In this document: positions 1-9,171 of the stretch, in pieces
How the letters are laid out: every line of letters begins with the position of its first letter
How positions within the stretch are numbered: position 1 is the first letter of the stretch
Source of the DNA: Micromonospora lupini str. Lupac 08
GTDB taxonomy: Bacteria > Actinomycetota > Actinomycetes > Mycobacteriales > Micromonosporaceae
DNA length: 64,000 nucleotides
Assembly: GCF_000297395.2 (NCBI RefSeq)
Contig: NZ_HF570108.1
Coordinates: forward strand, 2,448,101-2,512,100
Direction of reading: 5' to 3'
Made by a program: the position numbers and the translations under genes
Notes under the pieces: generated by a model
The model's input: the letters and a program-made list of their open reading frames with translations, nothing else
What the model was told of the DNA's origin: nothing
Databases searched by the model: none

Positions 1-35
1 AGGCATGTGCGCGGACGGTCCGGGTAGGCAGGTGG

Positions 36-1865
36 GTGCAGACCGGACAGATCAGCGACCACGGTTTCCTCGCCGACGGCCGCACGGCGGCGTTGGTGGA
101 CCGCGCCGGCTCGGTGAACTGGTGGTGCCCGGGTCGGTTCGACGCGCCGTCGGTGTTCGCGCGGCTGATCGGCGAGGACGCCGGACACTGGTCGATCCGC
201 CCGGAGGGGGACTTCACAGTCGAACGCTGCTACCTCGAGGGCACCCTGGTGCTGCGGACCGTCTTCCGCACCGCCCAGGGCGAGGTGGAGTTGACCGACG
301 CGCTCGCCCTGGAGCCCGGCGCGCGCGAGCACGACGTGGGGCTGCGCTCACCCCAGGTGCTGGTCCGCAGCGTGCGGGGTCTCTCCGGCGAGGTGCCGAT
401 GGTGGTGCACTACCGACCCCGCTTCGAGTACGGGCGCACCACGCCGTTCCTCGTCGAGCGGGACGGGGCGGTGGAGGCCGTCGGCGGGGCCAGCCGGCTC
501 ACGCTCGTCAGCGACGTGCGGCTGGACTACGGTGACGGCGAGGCCACCGCGACGTTCGCCGTCCGCGCCGGCACGACCCACAACTTCGCCCTCGGGTACG
601 CCCCGACGTACGACGCGCAGCCGCCGCAGGTCCCCGAGGCCGACCAGACGATCGCCGACACGGCCGAGGGATGGCGCTCCTGGGTCCGGCAGCACGAGTA
701 CCACGGGATCTACGCCGAGCAGGTGCGGCGCAGCGCGCTGGTGGTGCAGGGCATGACGTACCGACCCAGCGGAGCGGTGGTCGCCTCGGTGACCACCTCG
801 CTGCCGGAGAAGCTCGGCGGGGACCGGAACTACGACTACCGCTACGTCTGGGTGCGCGACTTCACCCTGACGCTGCGGGCGCTGTGGCGGACCGCCTGTT
901 ACGACGAGGTGCAGCGGCAGTTCACCTGGCTGGGTCGGGCGATGGGCCGGACCGACGAGGAGCCGGTGCCGATCATGTACGGGGTGCTGGGGGAGCGCGA
1001 CCTCACCGAGCACCGCCTGGATCAGCTCGCCGGTTACCGCGACAGCCCGCCGGTGATGATCGGCAACGACGCGTGGCGGCAGCGACAGAACGACATCTAC
1101 GGCGAGGCGTTGGACGCCGCCTGGCTGATGCGCGATCGGCTGGAGCCGTTGGAGCCGGACGTCTACCACCTGCTCCGGTCCCTCGCCGACCAGGCGGAGC
1201 GGGACTGGAAGCTGCCGGACGCGGGGATGTGGGAGGAGCGCGGGATCCAACGCCACCACGTGTCCTCGAAGGTGCAGTGCTGGGTGGCCCTGGACCGGGC
1301 GGTCCGCTTCGGCGAACGGCTCGGTGAGCCGTCGGACGTGGCCCGCTGGGCGGCCGCCCGCGACGAGGTGCGTGCGGCGGTGCTGGACCGGGGATGGAGC
1401 GACCGGCTCGGGGCGTACACCGGCAGTTTCGAGTCCGAGGAGCTGGACGCGTCGGTGCTGATCATGCCGCTGGTGGGGTTCCTCCCGGCCGACGACCCGC
1501 GGATGCGCTCGACGACCCTCGCGGTGGAGGGGCAGCTGTCGCACGACGGCCTGCTGCGGCGCTGGGACGGCGACCCGGCGGGGTTCGTCATCTGCTCGTT
1601 CTGGTTGGTGTGCTGCCTGGCGCTCGCCGGTGAGCGGGACCGGGCGCACGAGTTGTTCGAGGCGCTGGCCGGGCGGCTCAACGACCTCGGGCTGTTCGCC
1701 GAGCAGATCGACCCGTCGACCGGGGAGCAACTGGGCAACTTTCCTCAGGCCTTCTCGCACATCGGCCTGATCAACGCCGCCGGTGTGCTCAGTGACGTCG
1801 AACAGAACCCGGCGCTGCGCGATCGCGGCATGCCGCCGGCGTACTTCACCCCGATGTCGCGCTGA
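36..1865 (+). CDS. Glycoside hydrolase family 15 protein (glucoamylase/trehalase-like)
   Basis: A 609-residue GH15 (alpha/alpha-6 barrel) hydrolase, expected to release glucose from alpha-glucans or to cleave trehalose; sequence alone does not decide which. The N-terminal beta-sandwich part (about 1-200) opens with ISDHGFLADGRTAALVDRAG, typical of bacterial GH15. The barrel shows YDYRYVWVRDF near residue 268, the acid-bearing MWEERGIQRHHVSSKVQ near 398-414 and FPQAFSHIGLINAA near the C-terminus. There is no signal peptide, so it should be cytoplasmic. The GTG at 36 is the first in-frame start giving the family N-terminus; upstream sequence is limited by the window edge. Length is normal for the family. 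Substrate assignment is open. Confidence 0.9.
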   Translation: MQTGQISDHGFLADGRTAALVDRAGSVNWWCPGRFDAPSVFARLIGEDAGHWSIRPEGDFTVERCYLEGTLVLRTVFRTAQGEVELTDALALEPGAREHDVGLRSPQVLVRSVRGLSGEVPMVVHYRPRFEYGRTTPFLVERDGAVEAVGGASRLTLVSDVRLDYGDGEATATFAVRAGTTHNFALGYAPTYDAQPPQVPEADQTIADTAEGWRSWVRQHEYHGIYAEQVRRSALVVQGMTYRPSGAVVASVTTSLPEKLGGDRNYDYRYVWVRDFTLTLRALWRTACYDEVQRQFTWLGRAMGRTDEEPVPIMYGVLGERDLTEHRLDQLAGYRDSPPVMIGNDAWRQRQNDIYGEALDAAWLMRDRLEPLEPDVYHLLRSLADQAERDWKLPDAGMWEERGIQRHHVSSKVQCWVALDRAVRFGERLGEPSDVARWAAARDEVRAAVLDRGWSDRLGAYTGSFESEELDASVLIMPLVGFLPADDPRMRSTTLAVEGQLSHDGLLRRWDGDPAGFVICSFWLVCCLALAGERDRAHELFEALAGRLNDLGLFAEQIDPSTGEQLGNFPQAFSHIGLINAAGVLSDVEQNPALRDRGMPPAYFTPMSR

Positions 1866-1932
1866 ACTGCCCGGAGCGAACGCCCCCGAGCGTCCCCGGG
1901 TGGACGGGCCCGGTTCGGGGGATGATGCCCGC

Positions 1933-2433
1933 ATGAGGCTGGTGCTCACGGCGGACACGCATCTCCCGAAGCGAGCCCGGGACCTCCCGGGGCCGCTGTG
2001 GACGGCGATCGAGGCGGCGGACGTGGTGCTGCACGCCGGCGACTGGGTCGACGAGTCGCTGTTGGACGCGATGACCGCCCGCGCGCGACGGCTCATCGGC
2101 GTGTACGGCAACAACGACGGCCCGGCGCTGCGCGCCCGGCTGCCGGAGGTGGCCCGCGTCGACCTCGACGGGCTGCGGGTCGCCGTGGTGCACGAGACGG
2201 GCCCCCGCACCGGCCGGGAGCAGCGGTGCGCGGCCCGCTTCCCCGACGTCGACCTGCTGGTCTTCGGGCACTCGCACATCCCGTGGGACAGCGTGGCGCC
2301 CGGTGGGCTGCGCCTGCTCAACCCCGGGTCGCCCACCGACCGCCGCTCCCAGCCGCACGCCACCTACCTGGAGGCCGAGACGGCCGGGGCCTGCCTGACG
2401 CGCGTCCGGCTGCACACCCTGCCGCGTCCCTGA
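1933..2433 (+). CDS. Metallophosphoesterase family protein (YfcE/MJ0936-type)
   Basis: A 166-residue calcineurin-like phosphoesterase. Visible metal-binding motifs are TADTHLPKRA (Asp and His near the N-terminus), HAGDWVDE, VYGNNDG and the C-terminal FGHSHIPWDS. This is the compact YfcE/MJ0936 architecture, a dimetal phosphodiesterase whose physiological substrate is usually unknown. The ATG at 1933 begins MRLVLTADTH, the expected beta-1 strand; in-frame codons further upstream lie in the GH15 tail and non-conserved sequence. It follows the GH15 gene by 67 bp on the same strand and could be co-transcribed, but no functional link is evident. Confidence 0.88.
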   Translation: MRLVLTADTHLPKRARDLPGPLWTAIEAADVVLHAGDWVDESLLDAMTARARRLIGVYGNNDGPALRARLPEVARVDLDGLRVAVVHETGPRTGREQRCAARFPDVDLLVFGHSHIPWDSVAPGGLRLLNPGSPTDRRSQPHATYLEAETAGACLTRVRLHTLPRP

Positions 2434-2444
2434 ACCGGTTCTGC

Positions 2445-2666
2445 CTACTGGCCGCGGCCCGTCTCGGCCTGGAGCTCGTCGATCCGCTTGGACGCCTCGG
2501 CCTTGGTCAGGTCGTCCGGCAGTGTCGCGTCCGCCTCCCGGGCCAGCGTGGCCAGGTACGACTCCTGGGCCGCCGTGGGCGGCTCGTCGCCGGTGACCCA
2601 CTCGTCCGGGTCCTTGATCGCGCCGCGCGGGTCGGGCTGATCGTTGCTGCGGTCCGTCATCATCAT
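2445..2666 (-). CDS. DUF3072 domain-containing small protein
   Basis: A 73-residue acidic, soluble protein. Its centre, PPTAAQESYLATLAREA followed by LPDDLTKAEASKRIDELQ, matches the DUF3072 family, in which a short helix-turn-helix-like segment is preceded by a flexible Asp/Pro-rich tail. Function is unknown. Three consecutive ATG codons (2666, 2663, 2660) begin the gene after an AAAGGG ribosome site, so the exact start among them is undecided. It ends 11 bp from the stop of the convergent phosphoesterase gene and diverges from the flavoprotein gene at 2754. Confidence 0.75.
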   Translation of the reverse strand: MMMTDRSNDQPDPRGAIKDPDEWVTGDEPPTAAQESYLATLAREADATLPDDLTKAEASKRIDELQAETGRGQ

Positions 2667-2753
2667 CACCCTTTCTTCGAACAGGTGTGCCAGTACCCCG
2701 ATCGCCGCCGGTTCATGCCGGTCCGCGGCGACAGTCGCACCTACGATCACCTG

Positions 2754-3713
2754 ATGAGCGTGAACTCCTCGGGCGTGGTGGTGGTCGGGGCGGGCATCGC
2801 CGGGGTGACCTGTGCGGTGGAGCTGGTCCGGGCCGGGGTGCCGGTGCAGGTCCGTGAACGGGGGCACGTCTGCGGCGGCCGGATGGCCAGCAAACGTTTC
2901 GACGGCCGGCCCGCCGACACCGGCGCCGCGTACTTCACCGCCAGCGACCCGGACTTCGCCGCAGTGGTCGACGAGTGGCGTGCCGCCGGCCTGGTCCGGG
3001 AGTGGACCGACACCTTCTGGTCGTACGACACGAACGGCCGCCACGACGTGCCCGGTCCGCTGCGCTACGCCGCGCCGCGCGGGCTGCGGTCGCTTGTCGA
3101 GAACCTGGCCGGCGCGGTGCCGGTGACCGTCGACCGGTTGGTGCTCGCCGTGGAGCCCGGCCCGGCCGTCGACGGCGAGCCGTGCGCGGCGGCCGTCCTG
3201 GCCATGCCGGGGCCGCAGGCCGCCCTGCTGCTCGATCCCGCCCTGGCCGACGCCACCCGTGTCGTACAGGCGCAGACCTGGTCGCCGACCCTGGCCGCGG
3301 TGCTGCGTTTCCCGTCCCGGCGCTGGCCGCGCTTCCACGGCGCGTTCGTCAACGACCACCCGGTGCTCAACCTCATCTGCGACGACGGCGACCGGCGCGG
3401 TGACGACGCGCCGGTGCTGGTGGCCCACACCGTGCCGGAGTTCGCCGCCGGGCACCTGGCCCAGCCCTCCGGCGCCGGACCGGCGATCGAGCAGGCCGTG
3501 CGGGACCTGCTGGGACTGGCCGAGGAGGCCACCGACGTGCACGTGCACCGCTGGACGTACGCCAAGCCGGCCGGTGACGTCACCGGCAACACCCACCACC
3601 TCGACACCGACGGGATCGGCCTGGCCGGCGACGCGTTCGGCAAGCCCCGCGTGCAGAGCGCCTGGCGCTCGGGCCGCGACCTCGGCCGGGCGCTGGCGGC
3701 CCGCCTGGGCTGA
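2754..3713 (+). CDS. FAD/NAD(P)-binding protein (renalase-like, COG3380)
   Basis: A 319-residue flavoprotein of the renalase-like amine-oxidase group. The N-terminus has a classic Rossmann dinucleotide motif, VVVVGAGIAGVTCAVELVRAG, followed by a conserved RGHVCGGRMASKR segment and the DTGAAYFTASDPDF stretch of this family. The C-terminus closes the FAD site with GIGLAGDAFGKPRVQSAW. It probably oxidises a reduced nicotinamide isomer or small amine, as described for bacterial renalases, but the substrate is inferred only from family. The ATG at 2754 is favoured because the Rossmann strand starts about ten residues later. It stands alone, diverging from the DUF3072 gene. Confidence 0.85.
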   Translation: MSVNSSGVVVVGAGIAGVTCAVELVRAGVPVQVRERGHVCGGRMASKRFDGRPADTGAAYFTASDPDFAAVVDEWRAAGLVREWTDTFWSYDTNGRHDVPGPLRYAAPRGLRSLVENLAGAVPVTVDRLVLAVEPGPAVDGEPCAAAVLAMPGPQAALLLDPALADATRVVQAQTWSPTLAAVLRFPSRRWPRFHGAFVNDHPVLNLICDDGDRRGDDAPVLVAHTVPEFAAGHLAQPSGAGPAIEQAVRDLLGLAEEATDVHVHRWTYAKPAGDVTGNTHHLDTDGIGLAGDAFGKPRVQSAWRSGRDLGRALAARLG

Positions 3714-3737
3714 CCGCCGCCGCCCGGCCGCTCGCGC

Positions 3738-5054
3738 TCAGGGGTGCCCGGCGGCGGCGACGGGCTGGGCGGACTCGTCCCGTTCGGACGGGTCCTCGGT
3801 CCGCTCGCCCTTCCGATCCAGCAACTGCATGACCGGCGTCGCCGCTACGCCGTGCACCACCACGGAGACGAGCACCACCAGCCCGACGGTCGCCCACAGC
3901 AGCTCCGCCTGCGGAAAGTCCGCCTTCGTGGTGGCGTACGCCAGGTAGTAGAACGAGCCGACGCCACGGATGCCGAACAGCGAGATCACCCAGTGCTCGG
4001 CCGGTCGGCCCGGCGCTCCGCGTAGCGACAGCCAGCCGAGAGCCGGCCGGACCAGGAAGACCAGCGCCAGCCCGACGGCCGCGGCCGGCCAGGTCAGCGG
4101 GCCGAGCAACCCGCCCACGATCGCGCCGCCGAGAAGCAGCAGCAACACCAGGGTGAGCAGCCGCTCGACCTGCTCGGCGAAGTCGTGCAGCACCGAGTGG
4201 AACTCGTGGGTCCGTTCGGCGGCGCGGATGGCGCGCGCGGCCACGAACACCGCCAGGAAGCCGTACCCGCCGGCCACCTCCACCAGCCCGTATGCGAGGA
4301 AGGTGGCGGCCAGTGCCAGGAAACCCTCGGCGTGCCGGGCCAGCCGCAACTCGCTGGGCGCCCGGAAGAACAGCTTGCCGAGCAGCCAGCCGATGAGCAG
4401 GCCGCCGCCCACACCGACGCCCACCTTCCAGAGCACGTCGACGGTGAACCACTCGGCCAGCCACGCGCGCGGAGCGAGGCTGGTCGAGGCGATCGCGATG
4501 GCCGCGTAGACGAACGGGAACGCCAGCCCGTCGTTGAGGCCCGCCTCCGAGGTCAGGGCGAAGCGGACCTCGTCCTCGGAATCCTCCACGTCGGTGGGCT
4601 CGCCGACCTGCACGTCGGCGGCGAGCACCGGATCGGTGGGCGCGAGCGCGGCGCCCAACAGCAGCGCCGCGGCCGGCACCAGGCCGGCCCACCACCATCC
4701 GAGCAGCGCCACCGCCGCGATGCACAGCGGCATCGCGATGACCAGCAGCCGCCAGGTGGACGACCACCGGGCCCAGCTCAACGGCCGGTCGATCTTCAAC
4801 CCGGCGCCCATCAGGGCGACGATCACCCCGATCTCGGTCAGGTGGGTGGTCAGCTCGGGGTGGGCCAGCGGATCCGGTGTCGGCAGCCCGACCGGCAGGA
4901 GGAAGACCAGCATGCCGAGGGCGAGGAACGCGATCGGCATGGACAGTGGGCGGCGCTCCAACACCCGGGGCAGGATGCCCGCGAGCAGTGCGCCCACTCC
5001 CACCAGCGCGAACGCGACGTCTACCGGCTCCACGGACACCACCTCTCGCCGCAC
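3738..5054 (-). CDS. Cation:proton antiporter (NhaP/CPA1-type)
   Basis: An integral membrane antiporter of 438 residues with about twelve hydrophobic segments. It belongs to the monovalent cation:proton antiporter superfamily; LTEIGVIVALMGAGLKIDRP, LLGAALAPTDPVLAADVQVG and FALTSEAGLNDGLAFPFVY are the CPA1 signature regions, the last holding the ion-coordinating Asp. It would exchange Na+ or K+ for protons to control cytoplasmic pH and salt. The tail after the last membrane segment is short and charged. The listed start is GTG at 5054, but a GAGAGG site just inside suggests a GTG five or seven codons further in. It faces the flavoprotein gene convergently. Confidence 0.88.
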   Translation of the reverse strand: MRREVVSVEPVDVAFALVGVGALLAGILPRVLERRPLSMPIAFLALGMLVFLLPVGLPTPDPLAHPELTTHLTEIGVIVALMGAGLKIDRPLSWARWSSTWRLLVIAMPLCIAAVALLGWWWAGLVPAAALLLGAALAPTDPVLAADVQVGEPTDVEDSEDEVRFALTSEAGLNDGLAFPFVYAAIAIASTSLAPRAWLAEWFTVDVLWKVGVGVGGGLLIGWLLGKLFFRAPSELRLARHAEGFLALAATFLAYGLVEVAGGYGFLAVFVAARAIRAAERTHEFHSVLHDFAEQVERLLTLVLLLLLGGAIVGGLLGPLTWPAAAVGLALVFLVRPALGWLSLRGAPGRPAEHWVISLFGIRGVGSFYYLAYATTKADFPQAELLWATVGLVVLVSVVVHGVAATPVMQLLDRKGERTEDPSERDESAQPVAAAGHP

Positions 5055-5139
5055 CCGCGCGGTGCGGGCAGGTGGCCACAGACCATGCCCCGGAAGACTT
5101 CCGGCTATGCGTGTGCGTCGCGGTGAACCGGAGTGAGTC

Positions 5140-5817
5140 TCACCTCGGCCGGGTGAGCGGGGAATCCGCCAGCTCGGCCAGGAGCGCGGCCGGGTCGTCG
5201 TACACGGCCACCGCGCCGGCGCCGGCGAGTTCCCCCCGGCTGGTGCCGCCGCAGGTCAAGCCGACGCACGGGATGTCCAGCTTGCCGGCCGCGGCGACGT
5301 CCCAGACCGAGTCGCCGACGAAGACGACGCGCTCGGCGCTCAGACCGGACTGCTCCAGTGCCGCCTCGAGAATGTCCGGCGCCGGCTTGCTCTCCTGCGC
5401 GTCCGCCGAGGAGGTCACGGTGTCCACCACGTCGTCGGCGTTCAGGGCCCGGCGCAGCGCACCCACCTCGTGTTCCGCGGCGGAGGTGGCGAGCACCACC
5501 CGCAGCCCCCGCTCGGCGCACGCCCGCAGCAGGTCCACCGCACCGGGCAGTGGAGTCAGCCGTTCCCAGTACTCGGTGTACAGGGTGTCGTGCGCCTCGC
5601 GCAGTTTCGGGTCGTCGTCGCGGTCGCGCTCCGGGCCGAGCAGGTGGTCCAGCAGCTTGTCCGAGCCCATCCCGATCGAGCGGTGCACGGTCGCCATCGG
5701 CACCGGGTGGTCGGCCTGGCGCAGCGCCTCCCACCAGCTCACCGTGTGCAGGTAGGTGGTGTCGACGAGCGTCCCGTCGATGTCGAAGAGCACCCCGTGG
5801 GGTTGTTCGGTGGCCAT
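5140..5817 (-). CDS. HAD family hydrolase (phosphoglycolate phosphatase/beta-phosphoglucomutase-like)
   Basis: A 225-residue HAD phosphatase with a helical cap between motifs I and II. Motif I is VLFDIDGTLVDTTYLH with the nucleophile and acid Asp, motif II is VVLATSAAEHEVG, motif III uses the Lys in ESKPAPDILEAAL, and motif IV is VVFVGDSVWDVAAAG. This is the phosphoglycolate phosphatase-like subgroup, acting on small phosphorylated metabolites; specificity is not predictable. The ATG at 5817 is well placed before motif I. It lies upstream of the antiporter gene on the same strand with 85 bp between, so co-transcription is possible. Confidence 0.87.
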   Translation of the reverse strand: MATEQPHGVLFDIDGTLVDTTYLHTVSWWEALRQADHPVPMATVHRSIGMGSDKLLDHLLGPERDRDDDPKLREAHDTLYTEYWERLTPLPGAVDLLRACAERGLRVVLATSAAEHEVGALRRALNADDVVDTVTSSADAQESKPAPDILEAALEQSGLSAERVVFVGDSVWDVAAAGKLDIPCVGLTCGGTSRGELAGAGAVAVYDDPAALLAELADSPLTRPR

Positions 5818-5882
5818 GGGCGCACTCCTACCCGTTCGGCGGCCGGCTGATTCGTCCGGGATTCCCGGCGGGCCGGCCGACC

Positions 5883-8018
5883 TCAGCGAGACTCGGCCGG
5901 CGGGACGAGGATCTCGAACCAGACCGTCGAACCGCGCACCGACGGGTCGGTGCCCCAGGCGTCGCTCAGCTCCTCGATCAGGCCCAACCCGCGCCCGCGA
6001 CTGCTCAACGTGTCGGTGCGGGCCCGGGTCACGGTGCCTCGGGTCCCGGAATCGGCGACCGAGACCAGCAGCCGCTCCGGACTGAGGTCGATCTCCACGC
6101 GGGCGGCCGTGCCGGCGTGCAGCAGCGCGTTGGTGGTCAGCTCGCTGGTGCAGAGCACCGCCGCGCCGATCACCGACTCGGGCACCTGCCACTCGGTGAG
6201 CTGGCCGGTCATCCAGTGCCGGACCCGGCTGGGCGCGGTCGGTTCGGCCGGCATCTCCATCGCCGTCGACCGGCTCGGCTTGAGCGCGTGCTCGACCGCC
6301 AGCACGGCCACGTCGTCCTCGGTGCCGCCGGACACCGCGGCGGTCGCCACCGCGCAGAGGGCGCGCGGGTCACTCGTGCCGGCCTTGGCCACGGCGTCGC
6401 CCAGGGCGTCCAGCCCGGCGGTGAGGCTCTGTCGCCGACGCTCCACCACCCCGTCGCTGAACAGCAGGAGGGTGTCGCCGGGCGGGAACGCGACAGTGAC
6501 GGTAGTCGGCCGCCCACCCAGCCCCAGCGGGGGACCGGTCGGCAGTTCCACGTACTCGGCGTGCGACCGGCCGTCCGCGGCGCAGCGCCGGATCAGTGGA
6601 GCGGGATGACCGGCGCTGGCCAGGGTCAGCTCCCGCCGCTCGGCGTCGATGACCCCGAACGCCACGGTGACGAACAGTTCGTGGGTGCCGGCCTCCACGC
6701 CGAGGCTTGTCACCAGCCGGTCCAGCCCGGCCAGCACCGCGTCCGGCGCGGGGTCGGCCAGGGCCAGCGCCCGCAGTGCCGCCCGCACCTGCCCCATCCG
6801 CGCCGCCGCCTGCACGTCGTGCCCGGCGACGTCGCCCAGCACCACGCCCAGCGCGCCGGTGGGCAGCAGGAACGCGTCGTAGAAGTCGCCGCCGGCCGCG
6901 TTGCCGTCCACCCCCGGGTCGTAGCGGGCCGCGATCCGCAGTCGGGGCAGGTCGGGGAGGTGCTCCGGCAGCATGCTGCGCTGCAGCAACTGGGCGGTGC
7001 CGTGCTGGGTCTCGAACCGCCGTGCCCGCTCCGCGGCCTGACCGATCAGCTCGGCCGAGGCGGCCAGCAGTGCCCGCTCGGCGGCCGACCAGGAGTGCGG
7101 GACCTGGTAACCGACCGTCAACCCACCCCGGATCACCGACGTGCCCAGCGGCAGCACGGCCATCGACCGGACCTTCTGGTCGTGACGGTCCACGGCGGTC
7201 TCGCGCAGCGGCTGCCCGTCGCGGGTGAACGACGGCTCACCCGAGCGGGCCGCGAGCGCGACCGGGCTCGACCAGTCCGCAGGCGCCCGCCGCCACAGCG
7301 GCGGCAACCGCTCGTCGGCCTCGTCCATCAGCTCGCCACGGACCCGACGCACCATCCGCCAGCCGCCGCCACCCTCGTCGACCACGAACGCGACCCGGTC
7401 GGCGTCGAACGTGGTGATGGTGTGGCGCAGCGCGACGCGAGCCACGTCGTCGAGGGTGAGGGTGCCGGCGAGCGCGGCGGCGACCTCGCTGAGACTCTGC
7501 AACTGCTCGGTCACGTGGGTGGTTTCGGCGGCGACCGTCAGGATCCCCACGATCTGCCCGGCGCTGTCCCGTACGGCCGAGTGCCCCCGGGTGAAGACCA
7601 CCTGCTCGACCACCCCGGAGCTGTCCCGGACCAGGGGGAGCGTGGACTCCTTCTCCAGGAACGGCACACCCTGCCGGTAGGCGCGCTCGATCACGTCACC
7701 GAAGCCGGGCAGCGCCCAGACCTCCGCGTACACCTCGGCGGCCGGGCGGCCGAGGGCAGCCGGGTGCTTGCTCCCCAACAACTCGGCGTAGCCGTCGTTG
7801 TAGAGCAGGACGAGGTCGTCGCCGTACGCCAGAGCCATCGGCATCGGCGAGGCGAGGATCAGCTCGACCACGGCACGGACCGCCGGATCCCACCTCGCAC
7901 GCGGCCCGAGGGGAGTGTCGGACCAGTCGTGGTCGAGCGCAGCGGCCGCACCGGGCCCGGTGGATGCGCCGGGGACCGGGATTGCTGGCGTGGGGACTCG
8001 CCCGACCGTTCCTGGCAT
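5883..8018 (-). CDS. SpoIIE-type PP2C phosphatase with PAS, GAF and anti-sigma-type ATPase domains
   Basis: A 711-residue multidomain signalling protein. From the N-terminus: a PAS-like sensor (about 30-150, with LLYNDGYAELLG), a GAF domain (about 170-320), a SpoIIE/PP2C serine phosphatase (about 350-560, with AGGDFYDAFLL, LGDVAGHDVQAAA and LLLFSDGVVERR) and a C-terminal histidine-kinase-like ATPase of the anti-sigma RsbW type (about 590-705, with GRGLGLIEELSDAWG). Proteins of this build act in partner-switching control of sigma factors in actinomycetes, combining phosphatase and kinase for an anti-anti-sigma factor. No anti-anti-sigma or sigma gene is adjacent, so the partner is elsewhere. 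It is likely cytoplasmic, with no membrane segment. Confidence 0.9.
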   Translation of the reverse strand: MPGTVGRVPTPAIPVPGASTGPGAAAALDHDWSDTPLGPRARWDPAVRAVVELILASPMPMALAYGDDLVLLYNDGYAELLGSKHPAALGRPAAEVYAEVWALPGFGDVIERAYRQGVPFLEKESTLPLVRDSSGVVEQVVFTRGHSAVRDSAGQIVGILTVAAETTHVTEQLQSLSEVAAALAGTLTLDDVARVALRHTITTFDADRVAFVVDEGGGGWRMVRRVRGELMDEADERLPPLWRRAPADWSSPVALAARSGEPSFTRDGQPLRETAVDRHDQKVRSMAVLPLGTSVIRGGLTVGYQVPHSWSAAERALLAASAELIGQAAERARRFETQHGTAQLLQRSMLPEHLPDLPRLRIAARYDPGVDGNAAGGDFYDAFLLPTGALGVVLGDVAGHDVQAAARMGQVRAALRALALADPAPDAVLAGLDRLVTSLGVEAGTHELFVTVAFGVIDAERRELTLASAGHPAPLIRRCAADGRSHAEYVELPTGPPLGLGGRPTTVTVAFPPGDTLLLFSDGVVERRRQSLTAGLDALGDAVAKAGTSDPRALCAVATAAVSGGTEDDVAVLAVEHALKPSRSTAMEMPAEPTAPSRVRHWMTGQLTEWQVPESVIGAAVLCTSELTTNALLHAGTAARVEIDLSPERLLVSVADSGTRGTVTRARTDTLSSRGRGLGLIEELSDAWGTDPSVRGSTVWFEILVPPAESR

Positions 8019-8216
8019 GTTCGCAGCCTAGCCGGCCGTCGGCCAGCCGCATCCGATCATGTGCGCGGGTCGCGGCCGACCTCGGCGGGATGCCTGTTCG
8101 GGCAGGTCAGGGCCCCTGTTGGTCGACTTGTCGGAAAAATGGCAGCGAGCCGCGCGGACTGCCGTACCGGTGGCCGGGTATGCGCCCGGCGCAGTCCATG
8201 CGACAGGAGGGACATC

Positions 8217-9080
8217 ATGCTGAAAACCCTCGCGGTTCGGCAGGCCGACATCGGCGATGCCATCGCCGACACCTGGAGGTCGGTGCTGCTCTTCATCCCG
8301 AAGGCAGTGGCCTTCATCGTCATCCTCGTGGTCGGCTGGCTCATCGCCAGAGCGGTCCTCAAGATCGTGGATGCGGTGCTGGAACGGGTGCGCTTCGACC
8401 AGGCGGTCGAACGCGGAGGCATCAAACGGGCACTCGAGAGAACGAAGTACGACGCCAGCGACATCCTGGCCAGGTTGGCGTACTACGCCGTCCTGCTGTT
8501 CACCCTGCAGTTCGCCTTCGGAGTCTGGGGGCCCAACGCGATCAGTGACCTGATCAGCGGTGTGGTGGCCTGGCTGCCGCGCGCGTTCATCGCGATCGTC
8601 ATCGTGGTGGTCGCGGCCGCGATCGCCAACGCCGCCCGGGATCTGGTCACCGGGGCGCTGGGCGGACTCTCGTACGGCAAGGTCCTGGCCGACCTGACGG
8701 CGATCTTCATCATCGCGCTCGGCGTGATCGCCGCGCTGAACCAGGTGGGCATCGCCACCACTGTCACCACTCCGGTGCTGATCGCGGTGCTCGCCACGGT
8801 CGCCGGAATCCTGATCGTCGGCGTCGGCGGTGGTCTGGTGAAGCCGATGCAGAACCGCTGGGACGGCTGGCTCGACCGGGCCGCCCAGGAAGCCCGGGCG
8901 GTGCAGGAGCACCGGCGGGCCACCTCGGCCGGGCGCGGTGACATGGAGCGGCAGATGGCCGACCGTGGCGGCGACCGGACCCAGGCCATGCCCCGGGTCG
9001 ACGAGCAGTCGACGATGTCCGGTGGGCGCGGCACGTACCAGTCCGGTGCGGCCGACGAGACCCAGCAGTACCGCCCGTAG
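8217..9080 (+). CDS. MscS-like TM-helix repeat protein (mechanosensitive channel family)
   Basis: A 287-residue membrane protein with four or five hydrophobic segments, including FIPKAVAFIVILVVGWLIAR and a glycine-rich LIAVLATVAGILIVGVGGGL. The pattern fits the conserved TM-helix repeat (PF05552) found in small MscS relatives that lack the large cytoplasmic beta domain. The C-terminus (about 220-287) is a hydrophilic, low-complexity, Gln/Arg-rich tail, probably cytoplasmic. The ATG at 8217 is preceded by a strong ACAGGAGGG site. It likely contributes to membrane tension or cell-envelope homeostasis, but channel activity is unproven. It diverges from the SpoIIE-type gene; a hairpin at 9104 follows its stop. 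Confidence 0.82.
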   Translation: MLKTLAVRQADIGDAIADTWRSVLLFIPKAVAFIVILVVGWLIARAVLKIVDAVLERVRFDQAVERGGIKRALERTKYDASDILARLAYYAVLLFTLQFAFGVWGPNAISDLISGVVAWLPRAFIAIVIVVVAAAIANAARDLVTGALGGLSYGKVLADLTAIFIIALGVIAALNQVGIATTVTTPVLIAVLATVAGILIVGVGGGLVKPMQNRWDGWLDRAAQEARAVQEHRRATSAGRGDMERQMADRGGDRTQAMPRVDEQSTMSGGRGTYQSGAADETQQYRP

Positions 9081-9103
9081 CGGGGCGACGGCACGACCGT
9101 GCG

Positions 9104-9138
9104 GGGGAGGGCGTCCGCGTCACGCGGGCGTCCTCCCC
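9104..9138. terminator. Bidirectional hairpin between convergent genes
   Basis: The arm GGGGAGGGCGTCCGCG (9104-9119) pairs with CGCGGGCGTCCTCCCC (9123-9138) across a TCA loop, with two G-T wobbles. It lies between the MscS-like gene and the convergent hypothetical gene and probably terminates both transcripts. Confidence 0.65.
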
Positions 9139-9171
9139 ACGTCGCGAGTGGTGTACGGGGTGACCGGCCGG

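Noticed and set aside
5358..9080. Very long plus-strand frame covering the HAD and SpoIIE genes and running into the MscS-like gene
   Set aside because: Only the part from 8217 has a real start, ribosome site and membrane-protein character; the rest is the GC-rich shadow of the minus-strand genes.
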